Assembly (NCBI GenBank): GCA_003165115.1
Contig: PLSJ01000369.1
Location: 19,623-27,675 of the forward strand
Source of the DNA: Syntrophaceae bacterium
GTDB taxonomy: Bacteria > Desulfobacterota > Syntrophorhabdia > Syntrophorhabdales > WCHB1-27
Reading direction: 5' to 3'
Length of the DNA stretch: 8,053 bases
In this document: positions 6,001 through 8,053 of the stretch, piece by piece
Layout of the letters: each line of letters starts with the position of its first letter
Numbering within the stretch: the first letter of the stretch is position 1
Position numbers and translations under genes: made by a program
The notes under the pieces: generated by a model
Databases searched by the model: none
What the model was told of the DNA's origin: nothing
Seen by the model: only the letters and a program-made list of their open reading frames with translations

Positions 6001-6474
6001 ATGTGGTTGATCTTTGAACGAAGGTTGTGCAAGTTCCTTTTGATGATCGCGGGGATCACCCTCGCCTTCATGCTCATTTTCACGCTGATCGACGTAGTGA
6101 TGAGGCTGGTGGCGAGACCGATCGTCGGTGACTATGAGATCATCTCCTTTCTTGGCGCCGTGGTGATCGGGTTTTCTCTCCCCTACACCTCGATGCTCAA
6201 GGGGCACGTCTATGTCGATATCCTGATCGATAAGCTGTCGAAGAATGCGGCAGACGCGGTAACCGTCGCGACGCGCGTGCTCAGTATCGCGCTCTTTCTC
6301 TGGATAGGCTGGAATTTCATCGTGATGAGCGTGGACCTGGTAAGGTCGAACGAGGTCACGCCCGTATTCAGGCTGCCGTACTACCCGATTTCTTTCGGGC
6401 TCGCGTTTTGCTGCATCGTTCAGTGTCTCACCCTCTTTTCGCAAATCGTCTCAACTGTGCGGAGGCCGGCATGA
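6001..6474 (+). CDS. dctQ: TRAP transporter small membrane subunit, DctQ family
   Basis: The 157-residue protein has four hydrophobic segments (about 11-36, 45-66, 89-112 and 126-149), as expected for DctQ (PF04290). Family marks are DVVMRLVARP (31-40) after TM1, and GHVYVDILIDKL (68-79) in the cytoplasmic link after TM2. DctQ binds the large subunit DctM in the inner membrane and is thought to brace it and help dock the loaded binding protein. The frame stays open back to 5872, but the ATG at 6001 is preferred: GGGGG stands 5 bases before it, the product then has the normal length, and the upstream part would run through the terminator and stem-loop. Its stop overlaps the dctM start. Confidence 0.92.
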   Translation: MWLIFERRLCKFLLMIAGITLAFMLIFTLIDVVMRLVARPIVGDYEIISFLGAVVIGFSLPYTSMLKGHVYVDILIDKLSKNAADAVTVATRVLSIALFLWIGWNFIVMSVDLVRSNEVTPVFRLPYYPISFGLAFCCIVQCLTLFSQIVSTVRRPA

Positions 6475-7766
6475 GTGACGTAACGATAGGTATTCTAGGC
6501 ATATTTGTGCTGATGGCGATGTTCCTGACGGGCATCGAGCTGGCTTACGGCATGACCATGATCGGTTTTCTCGGGATCGCTTATCTGGGCAAATTCGGCG
6601 CCGCCTCCAATCAGGTCGTCAAAGATTTCTTCGACACCTTCACCTCCTATGGATTCACCGTGATCCCCATATTCGTGCTCATGGGCCAGGTGGCGTCGAA
6701 CTCGGATATTGCGAAAAAGCTCTACAATTCAGCCGAGAAGTTCGTGGGCCACATCCCCGGCGGCATCGCGATGACCACCGTCGTGGGGGCGACCCTCTTT
6801 AAGGCCATGTGCGGCTCGACACTTGCCACGTGCGCCACCTTTGCGGGTATCGCAATCCCCGAGATGACCCGGCTCGGGTACAACAAGAAGCTCTCCCTCG
6901 GCGTCGTCGCCTCCGTCGGGACACTGGGGATGCTGATCCCTCCGAGCGTTTCCCTCATCATCTACGGCATCGTCACCGAGCAATCCATAGGCAAGCTCTT
7001 TCTCGCCGGCGTCATTCCGGGGGTGCTCATTTCCTCGCTTTTCATTCTGGTTATTTACGGCTGGGTCAAGCTCGACCCTTCGGTCGCCCAGCTGGCGCCG
7101 AGGTCGACGTGGGCCGAGCGCATCAAATCATCGCCTGACTTCTTCTGGGTGGGACTTATCTTCTTCGTCGTTATCGGGGGGATGATGCAAGGCTGGTTCT
7201 CGCCCACGGAGGCGGGGAGCATCGGGACCGCCGCGGTGCTGATACTGGCCTTTTCGAGGGGGTTCCCCTTCGGAAAATTGGTGACGGCCTTCGAGGAATC
7301 CCTCCGGACCGCCTGCATGGTGCTCCTCCTCATCGCGGGGTCGCAGGTTTTCGGCCATTTCCTCGCGGTCACGTCGATCCCTTTCGTCACCGCCGACTGG
7401 GTAGCCGGTCTGCCTATAAACAGGTACCTCGTCATGATCCTCATTATCCTCATCTACCTGCTCGGGGGCTCCTTCATCGACGATTTGGCCTTCATGATCC
7501 TTGCCACCCCCATCTTTTTTCCCGCTGTCGTAAAGCTGGGCTTCGACCCCATATGGTTCGGCATAATAATAGCCATTACCCTCATGATCGGCGTCATCAT
7601 ACCTCCCGTGGCCATTGCGGTTTTCATCGTGAAGAATATTACGGGGGAGCCGTTCAATGTGATCTATGCGGGCGTTTATCCCTTTCTCCTCGCCCTCGTG
7701 GCAGCCGCCGCGCTCCTTTTTGCGTTCCCTCAGCTAGCCCTCTGGCTGCCGGGGTATGTAGGGTAA
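6471..7766 (+). CDS. dctM: TRAP transporter large membrane subunit, DctM family
   Basis: The 431-residue integral membrane protein is a full-length DctM (PF06808), the ion-coupled transport subunit, with about eleven to twelve membrane segments and two re-entrant hairpins arranged as inverted halves. Visible marks are IPIFVLMGQVA (65-75), the first hairpin GATLFKAMCGSTLATCATF (106-124), the GTLGMLIPPSVSLIIYG stretch (150-166), SPTEAGSIG (244-252), and in the second half GGSFIDDLAFMILATPIFFP (332-351) and GVIIPPVAIAVFIVKNI (374-390). Uptake is normally driven by sodium in this family. The ATG shares four bases with the dctQ stop (ATGA), and GGAGG lies 5 bases upstream inside dctQ, so translation is coupled; an earlier in-frame ATG at 6408 would add 21 residues overlapping dctQ and is not supported. 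Lys111 stands in the first hairpin where Gly or Ala is more usual. A strong terminator follows. Confidence 0.95.
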   Translation: MSDVTIGILGIFVLMAMFLTGIELAYGMTMIGFLGIAYLGKFGAASNQVVKDFFDTFTSYGFTVIPIFVLMGQVASNSDIAKKLYNSAEKFVGHIPGGIAMTTVVGATLFKAMCGSTLATCATFAGIAIPEMTRLGYNKKLSLGVVASVGTLGMLIPPSVSLIIYGIVTEQSIGKLFLAGVIPGVLISSLFILVIYGWVKLDPSVAQLAPRSTWAERIKSSPDFFWVGLIFFVVIGGMMQGWFSPTEAGSIGTAAVLILAFSRGFPFGKLVTAFEESLRTACMVLLLIAGSQVFGHFLAVTSIPFVTADWVAGLPINRYLVMILIILIYLLGGSFIDDLAFMILATPIFFPAVVKLGFDPIWFGIIIAITLMIGVIIPPVAIAVFIVKNITGEPFNVIYAGVYPFLLALVAAAALLFAFPQLALWLPGYVG

Positions 7767-7810
7767 TCAAAAAGGAAGGGACGCTCGCGTCATAAAGAGG
7801 ACCAGACGCA

Positions 7811-7850
7811 AGAAAAGGGGTTGCGATTTCTCGCAACCCCTTTTCTCTTA
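7811..7850. terminator. Two-way intrinsic terminator shared by dctM and tRNA-Gln
   Basis: A perfect 16-base-pair stem (7811-7826 with 7831-7846; core GGGGTTGCGA and TCGCAACCCC) closes a 4-base loop. Read on the plus strand it is followed by TTTTCTCTT; read on the minus strand it is followed by TTTTCTT. It therefore fits a Rho-independent terminator for both the TRAP operon and the convergent tRNA gene, and stands 7 bases beyond the tRNA's CCA end. Confidence 0.88.
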
Positions 7851-7852
7851 AA

Positions 7853-7926
7853 TGGCTGGGGGAGAGGGGGTCGAACCCCCATTCATGGAGTCAGAGTCCA
7901 TTGTCCTGCCATTGAACGATCCCCCA
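7853..7926 (-). tRNA. tRNA-Gln, anticodon CTG
   Basis: The minus strand folds as a complete 74-base tRNA. The acceptor stem is TGGGGGA (7926-7920) with TCCCCCA, the anticodon arm is ATGGA-CTCTGAC-TCCAT with anticodon CTG, and the T arm is GGGGG-TTCGACC-CCCTC with one G-T pair. The variable loop is short, the discriminator is G73 and CCA is encoded. The weak first pair (T1-A72) and G73 agree with the identity set for glutaminyl-tRNA synthetase. It reads CAG codons. A promoter-like site is upstream and a terminator immediately downstream. Confidence 0.97.
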
Positions 7927-7986
7927 AAACCTTTGATTCACGTTTAAGGGGGCGCTTTCACGCGCCCTGTCATCACTCGCATTAAA

Positions 7987-8015
7987 GAGATATCAGAATC
8001 TCTTCTCCATGTCAA
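7987..8015 (-). promoter_or_regulatory. Candidate promoter of tRNA-Gln
   Basis: A perfect TTGACA (8015-8010) and a weak TATCTC (7992-7987, three of six) are 17 bases apart on the minus strand, with a start near 7980 and a leader of about 54 bases before the tRNA. A 7-base-pair inverted repeat, AAGAGAT-N6-ATCTCTT (7985-8004), covers the -10 and most of the spacer. The leader also holds a 6-base-pair GC hairpin, GGGCGC-N6-GCGCCC (7950-7967), without a T-tract. More tRNA genes upstream, outside the window, remain possible. Confidence 0.4.
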
Positions 8016-8053
8016 TTGTTTTGCCGCCTCACCCAGGGCAAACGCATTTGGAA

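Noticed and set aside
4973..6001. Minus-strand open frame of 342 codons opposite dctP and its terminator
   Set aside because: It runs antisense through dctP and through the terminator and stem-loop region, and has no recognisable domain.
7780..7791. Perfect palindrome GACGCTCGCGTC after dctM
   Set aside because: It is short, has no T-tract, and a far stronger terminator stands 20 bases downstream. Such a palindrome is expected by chance in GC-rich DNA.

Overview
This GC-rich, gene-dense stretch looks like a bacterial chromosome, probably an anaerobic, syntroph-like deltaproteobacterium (Desulfobacterota sense). The pointers are a DctP/DctQ/DctM TRAP transporter, an adenosine-specific kinase of the archaeal/bacterial PF04008 family, a proteobacterial YbeD/DUF493 protein, and a tRNA with encoded CCA. 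The lineage is inferred from gene content and protein style, not from a marker gene.

Layout. 1-357 (-): N-terminal part of an XRE-cupin regulator that runs off the left edge. Its promoter is overlapped by repeats that may be an autoregulatory operator. 552-824 (+): a YbeD-like protein with its own promoter. 842-1327 (-): adenosine-specific kinase with a clear sigma70-type promoter, convergent with ybeD-like and only 17 bases from it. 1502-2434 (-): a membrane-anchored helical-bundle protein with an internally repeated MCP-sensor-like half and no signalling domain. 2487-4469 (-): a large KimA-type APC-superfamily permease with a C-terminal cytosolic domain. The permease and the helical-bundle gene are probably one transcript. 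4470-4831: divergent control region. 4832-7766 (+): dctP-dctQ-dctM TRAP operon. 7811-7850: a two-way terminator shared with a convergent tRNA-Gln(CTG) at 7853-7926 (-).

How the parts work together. DctP binds a solute, probably a carboxylate, in the periplasm and hands it to the ion-coupled DctQM membrane pair. A strong hairpin-plus-T-tract terminator between dctP and dctQ should make the binding protein more abundant than the membrane parts. A second structured element just before dctQ could tune its translation. dctM starts inside the dctQ stop codon (ATGA), so those two are translationally coupled. On the other strand, the permease keeps all seven residues I recall as lining the K+ sites of Bacillus KimA, so K+ uptake is a better guess than amino-acid transport.

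No CRISPR array, insertion sequence, phage gene or obvious new defence system is visible. The points most worth a second look are the duplicated sensor-like protein beside the KimA-type permease, three tandem triloop inverted repeats over the dctP promoter, and the structured dctP-dctQ spacer.
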